60,000 bases of DNA from Nematostella vectensis (taxonomy: Eukaryota > Cnidaria > Anthozoa > Actiniaria > Edwardsiidae). Below the pieces are notes generated by a model. It had not been told where the DNA came from. It did no database searches and saw nothing but the letters and a program-made list of their open reading frames with translations. Position 1 is the first letter of the stretch. The number at the start of each line of letters is the position of its first letter. Of the stretch, positions 30,801-40,672 are shown in pieces. Position numbers and translations under genes: made by a program. The stretch is taken from positions 1,428,001-1,488,000 of the forward strand of contig NC_064040.1 in the NCBI RefSeq assembly GCF_932526225.1. The letters run 5' to 3'.

Positions 30801-33800
30801 CTCCTTGGTCTAACAGTTTCATCTGTTTCTTTTGTAACCTCCTTGGTCTAACAGTGTCATTTGTTTCTTTTGTAACCTTCATGGTCTAACAGTTTCATCT
30901 GTTTCTTTTGTAACCTCCTTGGTCTAACAGTTTCATCTGTTTCTTTTGTAACCTCGTTGGTCTAACAGTTTCATCTGTTTCTTTTGTAACCTCCTTGGTC
31001 TAACAGTTTCATTTGTTTCTTTTGTAACCTTCATGGTCTAACAGTTTCATCTGTTTCTTTTGTAACTCCTTGGTCTAACAGTTTCATCTGTTTCTTTTGT
31101 AACCTCCTTGGTCTAACAGTTTCATCTGTTTCTTTTGTAACCTCCTTGGTCTAACAGTTTCATCTGTTTCTTTTGTAACCTTCATAGTCTAACAGTTTCA
31201 TCTGTTTCTTTTGTAACCTCCTTGGTCTAACAGTTTCATATGTTTCTTTTGTAACCTCCTTGGTCTAACAGTTTCATCTGTTTCTTTTGTAACCTTCATA
31301 GTCTAACAGTTTCATCTGTTTCTTTTGTAACCTCGTTGGTCTAACAGTTTCATCTGTTTCTTTTGTAACCTCCTTGGTAGAACAGTTTCATCTGTTTCCA
31401 TAGTAACCTCCTTGGCCTAACAGTTTCATCTGTTTCTTTTGTAACCTCCTTGGTCTAACAGTGTCATTTGTTTCTTTTGTAACCTTCATGGTCTAACAGT
31501 TTCATCTGTTTCTTTTGTAACCTCCTTGGTCTAACAGTTTCATCTGTTTCTTTTGTAACCTCCTTGGTCTAACAGTTTCATCTGTTTCTTTTGTAACCTC
31601 CTTGGTCTAACAGTGTCATCTGTTTCCATAGTAACCTCCTTGGCCTAACAGTTTCATCTGTTTCCATAGTAACCTCCTTGGCCTAACAGTTTCATCTGTT
31701 TCCATAGTAACCTCCTTGGCCTAACAGTTTCATCTGTTTCCATAGTAACCTCCTTGGCCTAACAGTTTCATCTGTTTCCATAGTAACCTCCTTGGTCTAA
31801 CAGTTTCATCTGTTTCCATAGTAACCTCCTTGGCCTAATAGTTTCATCTGTTTCCATAGTAACCTCCTTGGCCTAACAGTTTCATCTGTTTCCATAGTAA
31901 CCTCCTTGGCCTAACAGTTTCATCTGTTTCCATAGTAACCTCCTTGGCCTAACAGTTTCATCTGTTTCCATAGTAACCTCCTTGGCCTAACAGTTTCATC
32001 TGTTTCCATAGTAACCTCCTTGGTCTAACAGTTTCATCTGTTTCCATAGTTACCTCCTTGGCCTAACATTGTGATACTGTAGCATGGGTGCCTTAATATG
32101 TAGCACGTCGGCCTCTCACCGCTGTGGCTAAGGTCCGAATCCTGGCTCAAACTAGGGATTTTTTCCGGGTTCCTGCCTTGATTCCAATTTTGTGTCACAA
32201 GTGGGTTAAAGTTATTCTTCCGTGTTTCAAGTCTTCACGGATAAGGACACTAAACCGGAGGTCCCGTCTCTTCAAGCTGCATTGCATTCACCTCAATCGA
32301 TGGGACAAAAAAGAATGGCTGGGGACAGAATAAACCCTCTAGCAGTGACCACCCCCATTACCAGTTCTTACAATTCTTACTAACCATATACTCAAGGAGG
32401 CACTTAAACTGGATCCGTGCTCTGTTCTGTCTTCCGTGCCATTATCAGTGAAGGAAATTCAATAAATAAATTGTGATCCTTTTATATAGTATTCTCACTG
32501 GCGTGCCATATTTGGTCAGGCATGGTGCATTTTGGCATTGTTGACTTATGCAACTGATGCGCACGCAATACTCTCTATTGCGTCCTTAGTTCTGCATAGC
32601 GTGTCCATAAGCAGTGTTAATGTTTGTGAGCTACAGTAGCTTCGTTTTATTGCAGTCTCTCTGTGATCTCCTTAACGACTTTGTGGAATCCTACGGCAAC
32701 TGTAAGTGACCAATAACAGCGCATGTCTTGCGTGCATTAAAATGAAAATGTTTACACATGCACAGGTGATACTACCTGTCTCACATACCTCCTAACTCCT
32801 CCCTTTTCCAGACCTTCATTCTGTTAAGAAAATCAAGTTAAGTCTACCCATAGTACATGATCTCCACAGCTGTGAGAAAATTCATTGGAAGGTACGAGAC
32901 AGGAGAAACAGCTAGTGTGTATATAGTAGTGGGGTGGGGGTAGTAGGGAGTTGGGTGGGCATAGTTAGGGATTGGGGATAGTAGGGAGTGGGTTGGGGGT
33001 AGTAGGGAGTGGGGTGGGGGTAGTAGGGAGTGGGGTGGGGGTAGTAGGGAGTGGGGTGGGCATAGTTAGGGATTGGGGATAGTAGGGAGTGGGTTGGGGG
33101 TAGTAGGGAGTGGGGTGGGGGTAGTAGGGAGTGGGGTGGGGACAGTAGGGAGTGGGGTGGGGGTAGTAGGGAGTGGGGTGGGTGTAGTAGGGAGGGGGTG
33201 GGGGTAGTAGGGAGTGGGGTGGGGGTAGTAGGGAGGGGGTGGGGGTAGTAGGGAGTGGGGTGGGGGTAGTAGTGAGTGGGGTGGGGGTAGTAGGGAGGGG
33301 GTGGGGGTAGTAGGGAGGGGGTGGGGGTAGTAGGGAGTGGGGTGGGGGTAGTAGGGAGTGGGGTGGGGATAGTAGGGAGTGGGGTGGGGGTAGTAGGAAG
33401 TGGGGTGGGGTAGTAGGGAGTGGGGTGGGGATAGTGGGGTTGGGATAGTAGGGAGTGGGTTGGGGGTAGTAGGGAGTGGGGTGGGCATAGTTAGGGATTG
33501 GGGATAGAAGGGAGTGGGTTGGGGGTAGTAGGGAGTGGGGTGGGGGTAGTAGGGAGTGGGGTGGGGACAGTAGGGAGTGGGGTGGGGGTAGTAGGGAGTG
33601 GGGTGGGTGTAGTAGGGAGGGGGTGGGGGTAGTAGGGAGTGGGGTGGGGGTAGTAGGGAGGGGGTGGGGGTAGTAGGGAGTGGGGTGGGGGTAGTAGGGA
33701 GTGGGGTGGGGGTAGTAGGGAGGGGGTGGGGGTAGTAGGGAGGGGGTGGGGGTAGTAGGGAGTGGGGTGGGGGTAGTAGGGAGTGGGGTGGGGATAGTAG

Positions 33801-35685
33801 GGAGTGGGGTGGGCATAGTTAGGGATTGGGGATAGTAGGGAGTGGGTTGGGGGTAGTAGGGAGTGGGGTGGGGGTAGTAGGGAGTGGGGTGGGGACAGTA
33901 GGGAGTGGGGTGGGGGTAGTAGGGAGTGGGGTGGGTGTAGTAGGGAGGGGGTGGGGGTAGTAGGGAGTGGGGTGGGGGTAGTAGGGAGGGGGTGGGGGTA
34001 GTAGGGAGTGGGGTGGGGGTAGTAGGGAGTGGGGTGGGGGTAGTAGGGAGGGGGTGGGGGTAGTAGGGAGGGGGTGGGGGTAGTAGGGAGTGGGGTGGGG
34101 GTAGTAGGGAGTGGGGTGCGGATAGTAGGGAGTGGGGTGGGGGTAGTAGGAAGTGGGGTGGGGTAGTAGGGAGTGGGGTGGGGATAGTGGGTTGGGGATA
34201 GTAGGGAGTGGGGTGGGGGTAGTAGGGAGGGGGTGGGGGTAGTAGGGAGTGGGGTGGGGGTAGTAGGGAGTGGGGTGGGGGGTGGGGGTAGTAGGGAGGG
34301 GGTGGGGGTAGTAGGGAGTGGGGTGGGGGTAGTAGGGAGTGGGGTGGGGGTAGTAGGGAGTGGGGGGGTTAGTAGGTAGTGGGGATAGTAGGAAGTGGGG
34401 TGGGGTAGTAGGGAGTGGGGTGGGGATAGTGGGGTGGGGATAGTAGGTAGTGGGGTGGGGGTAGTAGGGAGGGGGTGGGGGTAGTAGGGAGTGGGGTGGG
34501 GACAGTAGGGAGTGGGGTGAGGGTAGTAGGGAGTGGGTTGGGGATAGTAGGGAGTGGGGCGGGGTTAGTAGTGAGTGGGGTGGGGTGGGGATAGTAGGGA
34601 GTGGAGTGGTGATAGTAGGGAGTGGGGTAAGGGTAGTAGGGAATGGTGTGGGGGTAGTAGGGAGGGGGTGGGGGTAGTAGGGAGGGGGTGGGGGTAGTAG
34701 GGAGTGGGGTGGGGGTAGTAGGGAGTGGGGTGGGGATAGTAGGGAGTGGGGTGGGGGTAGTAGGAAGTGGGGTGGGGTAGTAGGGAGTGGGGTGGGGATA
34801 GTGGGTTGGGGATAGTAGGGAGTGGGGTGGGGGTAGTAGGGAGGGGGTGGGGGTAGTAGGGAGTGGGGTGGGGGGTGGGGGTAGTAGGGAGGGGGTGGGG
34901 GTAGTAGGGAGTGGGGTGGGGGTAGTAGGGAGTGGGGTGGGGGTAGTAGGGAGTGGGGTGGGTTAGTAGGTAGTGGGGATAGTAGGAAGTGGGGTGGGGT
35001 AGTAGGGAGTGGGGTGGGGATAGTGGGGTGGGGATAGTAGGGAGTGGGGTGGGGGTAGTAGGGAGGGGGTGGGGGTAGTAGGGAGTGGGGTGGGGACAGT
35101 AGGGAGTGGGGTGAGGGTAGTAGGGAGTGGGTTGGGGATAGTAGGGAGTGGGGCGGGGTTAGTAGTGAGTGGGGTGGGGTGGGGATAGTAAGGAGTGGAG
35201 TGGTGATAGTAGGGAGCGGGGTAAGGGTAGTAGGGAATGGTGTGGGGGTAGTAGGGAGTGGGGTGGGGTTAGTAGGGAGTGGGGTGTAGCAGGAAGTGGT
35301 TTGGATAAGCGGGGAGAAGGGTGTTGTCACATGACCTCTAACTCCTATTGTAACTGAGTGAGTGTAGTGTTTATACATCATCATGGTCTTCCTTCCTTTT
35401 CTTCTTATTTAGCTTAGCTTCTTTTGTTTCAGTACCTAGCGTTGAGTCCAGCAAAATTGAGTGCCTCTGATATGAAGAAGATTTTAGAAAAATACTCCAG
35501 AGAACTTCGGACCACGGTACGTGATAGGAAAGGGAGGGGTGGGTGTTGATTGTTTGATTTGATGTAATACACTGTCTGTATACTGTGGCGTCACCTTTAT
35601 CTCTTTACCCAATCAGGTCAGTCCGTATACTGTGACGTCACCGAGGAAAGAGGCGAATGGAAACAAACAGCAAAGTGGCAAATAG
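27811..35685 (+). CDS. VASH: Vasohibin, tubulin tyrosine carboxypeptidase (10 exons, complete)
   Basis: A transglutaminase-like cysteine protease that removes the C-terminal Tyr of alpha-tubulin, normally with the small partner SVBP. Exons: 27811-28023, 28223-28317, 28740-28796, 28935-29009, 29301-29378, 29556-29649, 32656-32701, 32812-32891, 35433-35516, 35617-35685. All borders are AG/GT and phases agree, giving 296 residues (human proteins about 355-365). Motifs in order: TWERMWTHVEKIHPDG (43-58), YNHTGTQLFEIKK (104-116), LPIKCLEAV with catalytic Cys139, RHVVLGV with His174, YGALGLSRRDDLMYKP with Ser191. The 35- and 17-residue spacings equal those of human Cys169/His204/Ser221. The basic C-terminal tail is shorter than in vertebrates. 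Introns 6 and 8 hold large minisatellites. Confidence 0.95.
28330..28620. repeat. 32-bp minisatellite in VASH intron 2
   Basis: About nine units of the type catgtagttcatatacccac plus caactgtgaacc. Confidence 0.92.
28935..29009 (+). CDS. VASH: VASH exon 4, catalytic cysteine
   Basis: Encodes LMDTAREIIKESLPIKCLEA and VIVS, with the nucleophile in IKCLEAV. The donor is CACT before gtatcc. I chose it because exon 5 starts with T TAT CTG ACC, which gives SLYLTSSM in line with the family's GIYLTNSM. A downstream donor would break this. Confidence 0.9.
29556..29649 (+). CDS. VASH: VASH exon 6, catalytic His and Ser
   Basis: Encodes HVVLGVHANGKYGALGLSRR then DDLMYKPLTFK. His174 and Ser191 complete the triad. 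Just upstream (29531-29543) the intron repeats the acceptor and first 12-13 exon bases (gaag-acatgttgttgtc). Confidence 0.9.
30045..32075. repeat. 38-bp minisatellite in VASH intron 6, about 53 copies
   Basis: Unit taacagtttcatctgtttct plus tttgtaacctccttggtc. Two variant classes occupy different parts. The left and middle part has tttcttttgtaacc, while a homogeneous block at about 31610-32060 has tttccatagtaacctccttggcc. Each unit contains a CTAAC branch-point-like motif and a T-rich tract. Confidence 0.95.
32090..32340 (+). mobile_element. Possible tRNA-derived SINE
   Basis: Directly after the 38-bp array, tagcacgtcggcctctcacc is followed 20-25 bases on by ggtccgaatcctgg, a close match to a pol III B box (GGTTCGANTCC). 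The preceding stretch is a weak A box. The body to about 32340 is unlike the flanks. No poly-A tail or target duplication is certain. Confidence 0.4.
32925..35305 (+). repeat. 22-bp G-rich (G-quadruplex-prone) minisatellite in VASH intron 8
   Basis: Unit gtagtagggagtggggtggg plus gg, over 100 copies across 2.4 kb. G runs of 3-5 are on the sense (non-template and RNA) strand. Longer blocks are repeated within it, for example the segment containing gggcatagttagggattggg and a block of about 0.6 kb at 34110-34700 repeated at 34715-35300. The opposite strand reads as Pro/Thr/Leu-rich ORFs that I do not accept as genes. Confidence 0.95.
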
Positions 35686-36235
35686 CAGTCTGATTATGAA
35701 TCAAAGTAAGTAAAATGGCCTTTCTGATGAGGACAAAACCCTAGTGTAGAAAACTTTTTGCAAACGTAATAATCAGTTTTCAATTAAGTTTTCAGGTAAT
35801 TCAGTACAGGAAAAAGGTTTTTTAGTGCAGTATTACTGGACGCTAATTTGCTTACAAACAGTTCAAAAGATATGAACCAATCAAATCACCGGAAAAATTA
35901 CACAAAAACTATAAAAATACCGTGTGGACCGCGTGGTTTTAAAAAATTCAACACTTTTCGTCAACAAATAATGTGTCTGTTTCTATAAAATTTGGCTATG
36001 TATTTTCTTAAAAGCAAAACACACGATTTCTTGTTTGAAAATAATGATATAATACACGCGAGCTCGTGTTTTTCGTGCGAGAGCAATGCCGGCATCTAAA
36101 CAACAAAAAAAGATAAACTTTTGCTGATTACAAAAAACACACATTTGAATCCGTGATAACTTACGACCTCCGGGTAAAAGATCACAGTGTGCATGTTGTC
36201 ATGGTACCGGGTAATTTTTAAGATTTTAATTCATC
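35686..36235. other. Downstream of VASH, probable 3' UTR and spacer
   Basis: Follows the VASH stop codon. No other ORF, repeat or clear AATAAA signal was recognised. Confidence 0.5.
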
Positions 36236-36236
36236 T

Positions 36237-36381
36237 TAGGCTAAGTTCAAACGTCGTTTTATCCATGGGCCGTATTGGATGCAAGTGCATGCAAATAAAG
36301 ATGAAACAATCGACTTGATTAATTTGGATGCATTTGCATTGAATACGGCTCAAGGATAATACGCATTTTGGACTTAGCCTT
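36237..36381. mobile_element. MITE family 2, copy 1
   Basis: A palindromic element of about 145 bp. The left end aggctaagttcaaacgtcg is mirrored by the right end ggacttagcctt, with inner arms ccgtattggatgcaa and ttgcattgaatacgg. A second copy is at 57590-57733. Confidence 0.75.
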
Positions 36382-36514
36382 GTGTGCTCAAATCCACAAA
36401 GTGAAATAAGTGTAACTTCGAAATGACCTACCTGAATGTTCAACCATTTGTCACTTTTGTAAATCATAATCGTATTCATAAACTGAACCCAACCTTAACT
36501 TTATCTCCGGCGCT

Positions 36515-36860
36515 TTGCAGAACAAATACGTTTCAAGCATCTTATTTCAATCGTAAAACCATGGAATCTCGTATGTAACTTAACGCAGCTTGATAAGTTC
36601 TCTGGCCTTCTCGCGCTTGAACATTTCCTAAATGATCGTTATCAGACCCTACTTGCCAATGTATTCAACGTAGACTTACCCTGTACATGGTCCATCGCAA
36701 AGAACTGTGACTGCCAACACAATTAGTTTTTATATTCATTTTATTTCCAATTTGTTTATTTGGGGGTACGTCGTGCATGGGCCTCGTGCCCGTTTACGTA
36801 TGACCCCATTGGGCATCTATGTTGTCTAATAAAGCTATTGAAACTTCAAAAAAAAATCTT
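36515..36860 (+). mobile_element. 5'-truncated, decayed non-LTR retrotransposon 3' end
   Basis: Frameshifted remains of a reverse transcriptase C-terminus: SYFNRK near 36540, then LTQLDKFSGLLALEHFLNDR and a stretch ending DLPCTWSIAKNCDCQHN with a stop near 36727. A 3' UTR with a gggcctcgtgccc hairpin, AATAAA and a run of A at about 36848-36856 follows. It is a different family from the copy at 23640. Confidence 0.65.
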
Positions 36861-39323
36861 GATTCTTTAAGCTGCTCTAATAACTTCCCGTCTTTTATTG
36901 TCCACGAGTTTCTATATCAAGTAGAGAAGACGTGCTATCGCCGTATTAGCCTCCGATGACACCGTGGTTCTTGGCCGTACTCGTGTGAAGTACGTATGTA
37001 GCAGAGGGGATTAAGAAGATATGATTTGCGTGATTTGTGATCCACACTTTAGTGTGATATAAACCAAAAATTCTCTGTTAAAGTTCACACTAGATCATTT
37101 GCATCAATTGTGTTACCATGAATTAATGAGTGAGTTTATTAGTTAGGAATTATAGAGCCAAATCCAATCAAAAGCAATATTTCCTTATATGTGATATTGA
37201 TGCCGATTTGTTTATAATCATTGTCATCGCTATGGAAACCAAGCTCGTCGAAAAACATCCTTCTTTCATTCGAAGTCACCAGACAATTGCTTCTTTTTTC
37301 TAGAATTCATAGGCCTTTTTAGCTTTTATTGTTTTTAACCCGAAGCTAATGCCACTATTATTAATCAAACCTCACGTTTCGTGTTATTTGACTATTTTGA
37401 TTCTCTAATCGCTCGAGCACAAATCATGGTATCTTATACGATACTAATCATTTCCATTTACTTTATTATCAGAGTTATTCGTATTTAGTCATTTCATTAA
37501 TTAAACTTTTATCTGACTAGTTATTTAAGTAATTAGAGAGATGTAGTATACGGATCCCAGTATACGATATACGCAGCATACATTTCACTTTTCTTCTCTT
37601 TTGTGTTTTGTTGTTTCGTTAAATTTTTCGATCGGCTCATCAAGTGGACCGTTACTTTCTCAGCAGCCGCTGAATATAGAATATAATTGGATTGTGGTGC
37701 TATAATGGTTACCAAGTTAAGCTGCATTATTTTTGTCGTGTATATTATTTCTAAATAGTGTGATCTATTTTGTCTTTTGGTGGGGATTTTCTTCCATTGT
37801 TAAAATGAATATAGGATATAACATTGTAATGTAATATCGCCGAATCTATACTTACGTCTTTTAAAAATTAACTAGCGAAAAGGTCAAATTCTGTATTTGA
37901 TATCAATAATTTCCGATTGAATTGCCGTATATTGGGCATTATCCCGCGCATGAAAATGTCATCTATCATTCTATCATATTTGCCTTCGTCCTCGTTACAC
38001 GCACAGTGGAGATTGTTATCAAATCAGGTTATTGCCTGGATTTATTTAAATTATCTCCGAATATTGTTGTAGGAGTCACATTTTTTAGTGATGATATTTC
38101 GTGCGAAATTTGATAATAACAGAAGACCTCGTTAAGCTCAATTGACAGCCTCGAGATTCTTATGCGGTTGTCATGAGCACCTGTCGATATAAAGGTTAAT
38201 GGCTTATATGGTTATATAAAGATCTCACTGTTTTTTTAGCATCCATATTTTCCCCCTTGTCTAAACATGATGAAAATGTCCCCACTCTGCCGTGATATGA
38301 GACTGTTCTAAACTGTGTGCTAGCTGGCATCTGATAACACAGCTTTAGAAGTTGAAGGACTACTAAAGTAATAGCCATTTGAGCATGTGAGCTGTATAGC
38401 CGTGCAGATAGATGGGAATTCTCACAGAAAGTCTCTACATTCTTGCATTTCATCGAGTTGCGATAACCCCCCAAGAAATAGAAATATCGCCATCATTTCT
38501 TCAATAATTGCAATCAATCTGAGATGTAAACAAGTTTTCTTAAGAAATTGAGAAATTGGCATTTTTTGCGGCGGAAGACCAGCTCATAGTATGGAAAAGT
38601 AACGTCACAACGGGAGATTCAAAGTGACGATAAGATCTGTATGTTTTGAAAAATACCGTGCTATCATAGTTATTATACCCATTTCCCGAGATGGAATTTG
38701 TGTGTATATGTTAATGGCTTCTGTAACTTAACACTTGTGGTGTTGATGTCGCACATCGCGTAAGAAAACGTCGCTGCTTTCGTCTGGAAAGCCAGAACAC
38801 TTGTTTACTAATTCCCATGCGTGCGTGTGCAAATAGAACAAACCAAAGGACGCGACCACAACATTTTGATATTAAGTGCCAAGATTGAACTATTATCGTC
38901 ATTTTTTCTACTCCAAGAAGAGTCTCATTCAAAGGCGCGCTTCACTGATGATTTAGGATTATTGAGTCTTCGCGTCACACATAGTGCATTCATCAGAGAC
39001 CGGGGATAACCCCTGGGAAGACTCGTCCGCGGTACGCCAAGACCGACACGTACGCAACTTATTACTCAGGTACAGCAGCTTGTAGCCGTGCTCGCGGCGA
39101 CTGCTTGGTTGCCGGCACGTGTAAAAGAGTGTTTAGGCTGTGGACTCAAAAGGAATCACTTAATAGCAAGCAGGGAAACAAAACGCTTACAAAATTGAAT
39201 TACGATCTAAGTGTTTCTCGTCTCAGCGAAACGGGCAATTTAAAATATCAGTTCTTCAAAATGTGTCGGAAAGCGGGGCGAGTTTAAAGAGACAAAGGAA
39301 TTACCGCTTCTGCTTGTAACAGG
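36861..39323. other. Intergenic region upstream of the GPCR
   Basis: No credible ORF, repeat or RNA gene recognised. It is A+T-rich until about 38900. The last 400 bp are richer in G+C and may hold the GPCR promoter and 5' UTR. Confidence 0.6.
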
Positions 39324-40406
39324 ATGGATTGCTTGAACTTGACGACTTTGTCCATTCAGGACTCGCTTACGAATTGTGGCAACGCTACTCTTAGTAAGAC
39401 CGGGCTGAGAATGCGAGATAGTGACGGACTTCGCATCTTCAAGTTGTTGTGTTATGCCATTGTGTTTCTGGTTGGCGCAACCGGGAACTCGATGGTCGTG
39501 TGGTTGGTAGCTAAACGCCGATTACGGGCGCGATACAACTACTTTTTGGCCAACTTGGCGATAGCAGATTTGGCCGTAGTCACCATCAACCTGCCGTTTA
39601 GGCTTGCATACCAGGAAAATAGGTACCAGTGGCCGTTTGGGTACGCGCTGTGTAAGTTCATTCCCCCACTAACGTACACCTTCACCACCGCGTCCAGCGC
39701 GTTTCTACTGGCCGTCAGCCTTGAGAGATACCGCGCCGTGGTGCACCCACTGAGGGGAAAGGTGACAACCAAGCAGCTAAAGCTGACGGTGCTAGCGATA
39801 TGGGTCCTCTCATTCCTCGTCACATTCCCTCTCAATACGTACATGTCGACGGCGGAGAAAGGCGGGAAGGTCGTCTGTACGGACGCGTGGCCCACTCGCC
39901 ACCTGGAGCAGGTTTACTTCGTGCTTCTTTTTCTGATTCAGTTCGCCTTTCCTCTCCTCGTCATGCTCGTGGTCTATTTGAAGATCATAGTGACAATGCG
40001 ACACAACCAGCTCAAAAGCTGCAACCACAGGGCGTCCATGACGATTCGCAAGCGGAACACGCGGGTGATTCGCATGCTGCTAGCCGTGGTGTTCTCCTAT
40101 TTCATTTGTGTTATGCCTTACAGTACCTTCCTGGTTCTCAGCGTGTTTAACAGGGAAGGCCCCGTGGCGCTCAAGACGTTTCTAGTTCTCATGGCACTCG
40201 CGAACAGTATGGTGAACCCTCTTCTGTACGGGGCATTGAACCGACAATTCCGCCTGGGCTACATGTACGCTATTACAACTTTAAAGAACAACTGCCTGCG
40301 AAAGGAGGAGCTCACACTGTCATCAATATTCCGTCCTGTTCCACTCCACGAAGCCCCGTCGCCATTAAAGCGAAAAACATACATGGTGCGAGTAAGGAGC
40401 GCGTGA
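39324..40406 (+). CDS. Class A (rhodopsin-like) GPCR, peptide-receptor type, intronless
   Basis: 360 residues in one exon. Seven membrane helices are visible: TM1 about 40-62 with GN at 54-55; TM2 about 72-95 with LAIAD (Asp82); Cys110 at TM3 and Cys185 in loop 2 for the disulfide; ERY at 134-136; Trp160 in TM4; Pro210 in TM5; TM6 about 248-272 ending CVMP; NPLLY at 298-302 in TM7; then a short helix 8. N-linked sites NLT (5) and NAT (20) lie in the extracellular N-terminus. The overall look is that of neuropeptide or other small-ligand receptors, but I cannot name a ligand. The usual CWxP toggle Trp is Val263. Confidence 0.9.
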   Translation: MDCLNLTTLSIQDSLTNCGNATLSKTGLRMRDSDGLRIFKLLCYAIVFLVGATGNSMVVWLVAKRRLRARYNYFLANLAIADLAVVTINLPFRLAYQENRYQWPFGYALCKFIPPLTYTFTTASSAFLLAVSLERYRAVVHPLRGKVTTKQLKLTVLAIWVLSFLVTFPLNTYMSTAEKGGKVVCTDAWPTRHLEQVYFVLLFLIQFAFPLLVMLVVYLKIIVTMRHNQLKSCNHRASMTIRKRNTRVIRMLLAVVFSYFICVMPYSTFLVLSVFNREGPVALKTFLVLMALANSMVNPLLYGALNRQFRLGYMYAITTLKNNCLRKEELTLSSIFRPVPLHEAPSPLKRKTYMVRVRSA

Positions 40407-40415
40407 ACAAAATAC

Positions 40416-40672
40416 GCGAGCCTGGTCGTGATAGAGAGGGTCAAAAGTACCGTGCAAATAAAGAAAAGGCAAAAAATATACGAGTAGGGCGAGCCATGTC
40501 GTGATAGAGAGGGGCAAAAGTACCGCACAAATAAAGAGAGGGCAAAAATATACGAGTAGGGCGAGCCTGAACGTGATTGAGGGACAAAAATACCGTGCAA
40601 ATAAAGAGGGGGCAAAATATATACGAGTAGGGCGAGCCTGGTTGTGATAGAGAGCGGCAAAAAATGCGCTTG
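40416..40672. repeat. About 72-bp repeat with poly(A) signals after the GPCR
   Basis: Four copies starting gcgagcctggtcgtgataga at 40416, 40489, 40561 and 40632. The array begins 10 bp after the GPCR stop codon. Three copies contain AATAAA (40457, 40530, 40600), so the 3' UTR would carry several alternative poly(A) signals. Confidence 0.85.

Noticed and set aside
32965-35384. Minus-strand Pro/Thr-rich ORFs of 283 and 521 codons
   Set aside because: Complement of the G-rich 22-bp array inside a VASH intron; no unique sequence or splice logic.
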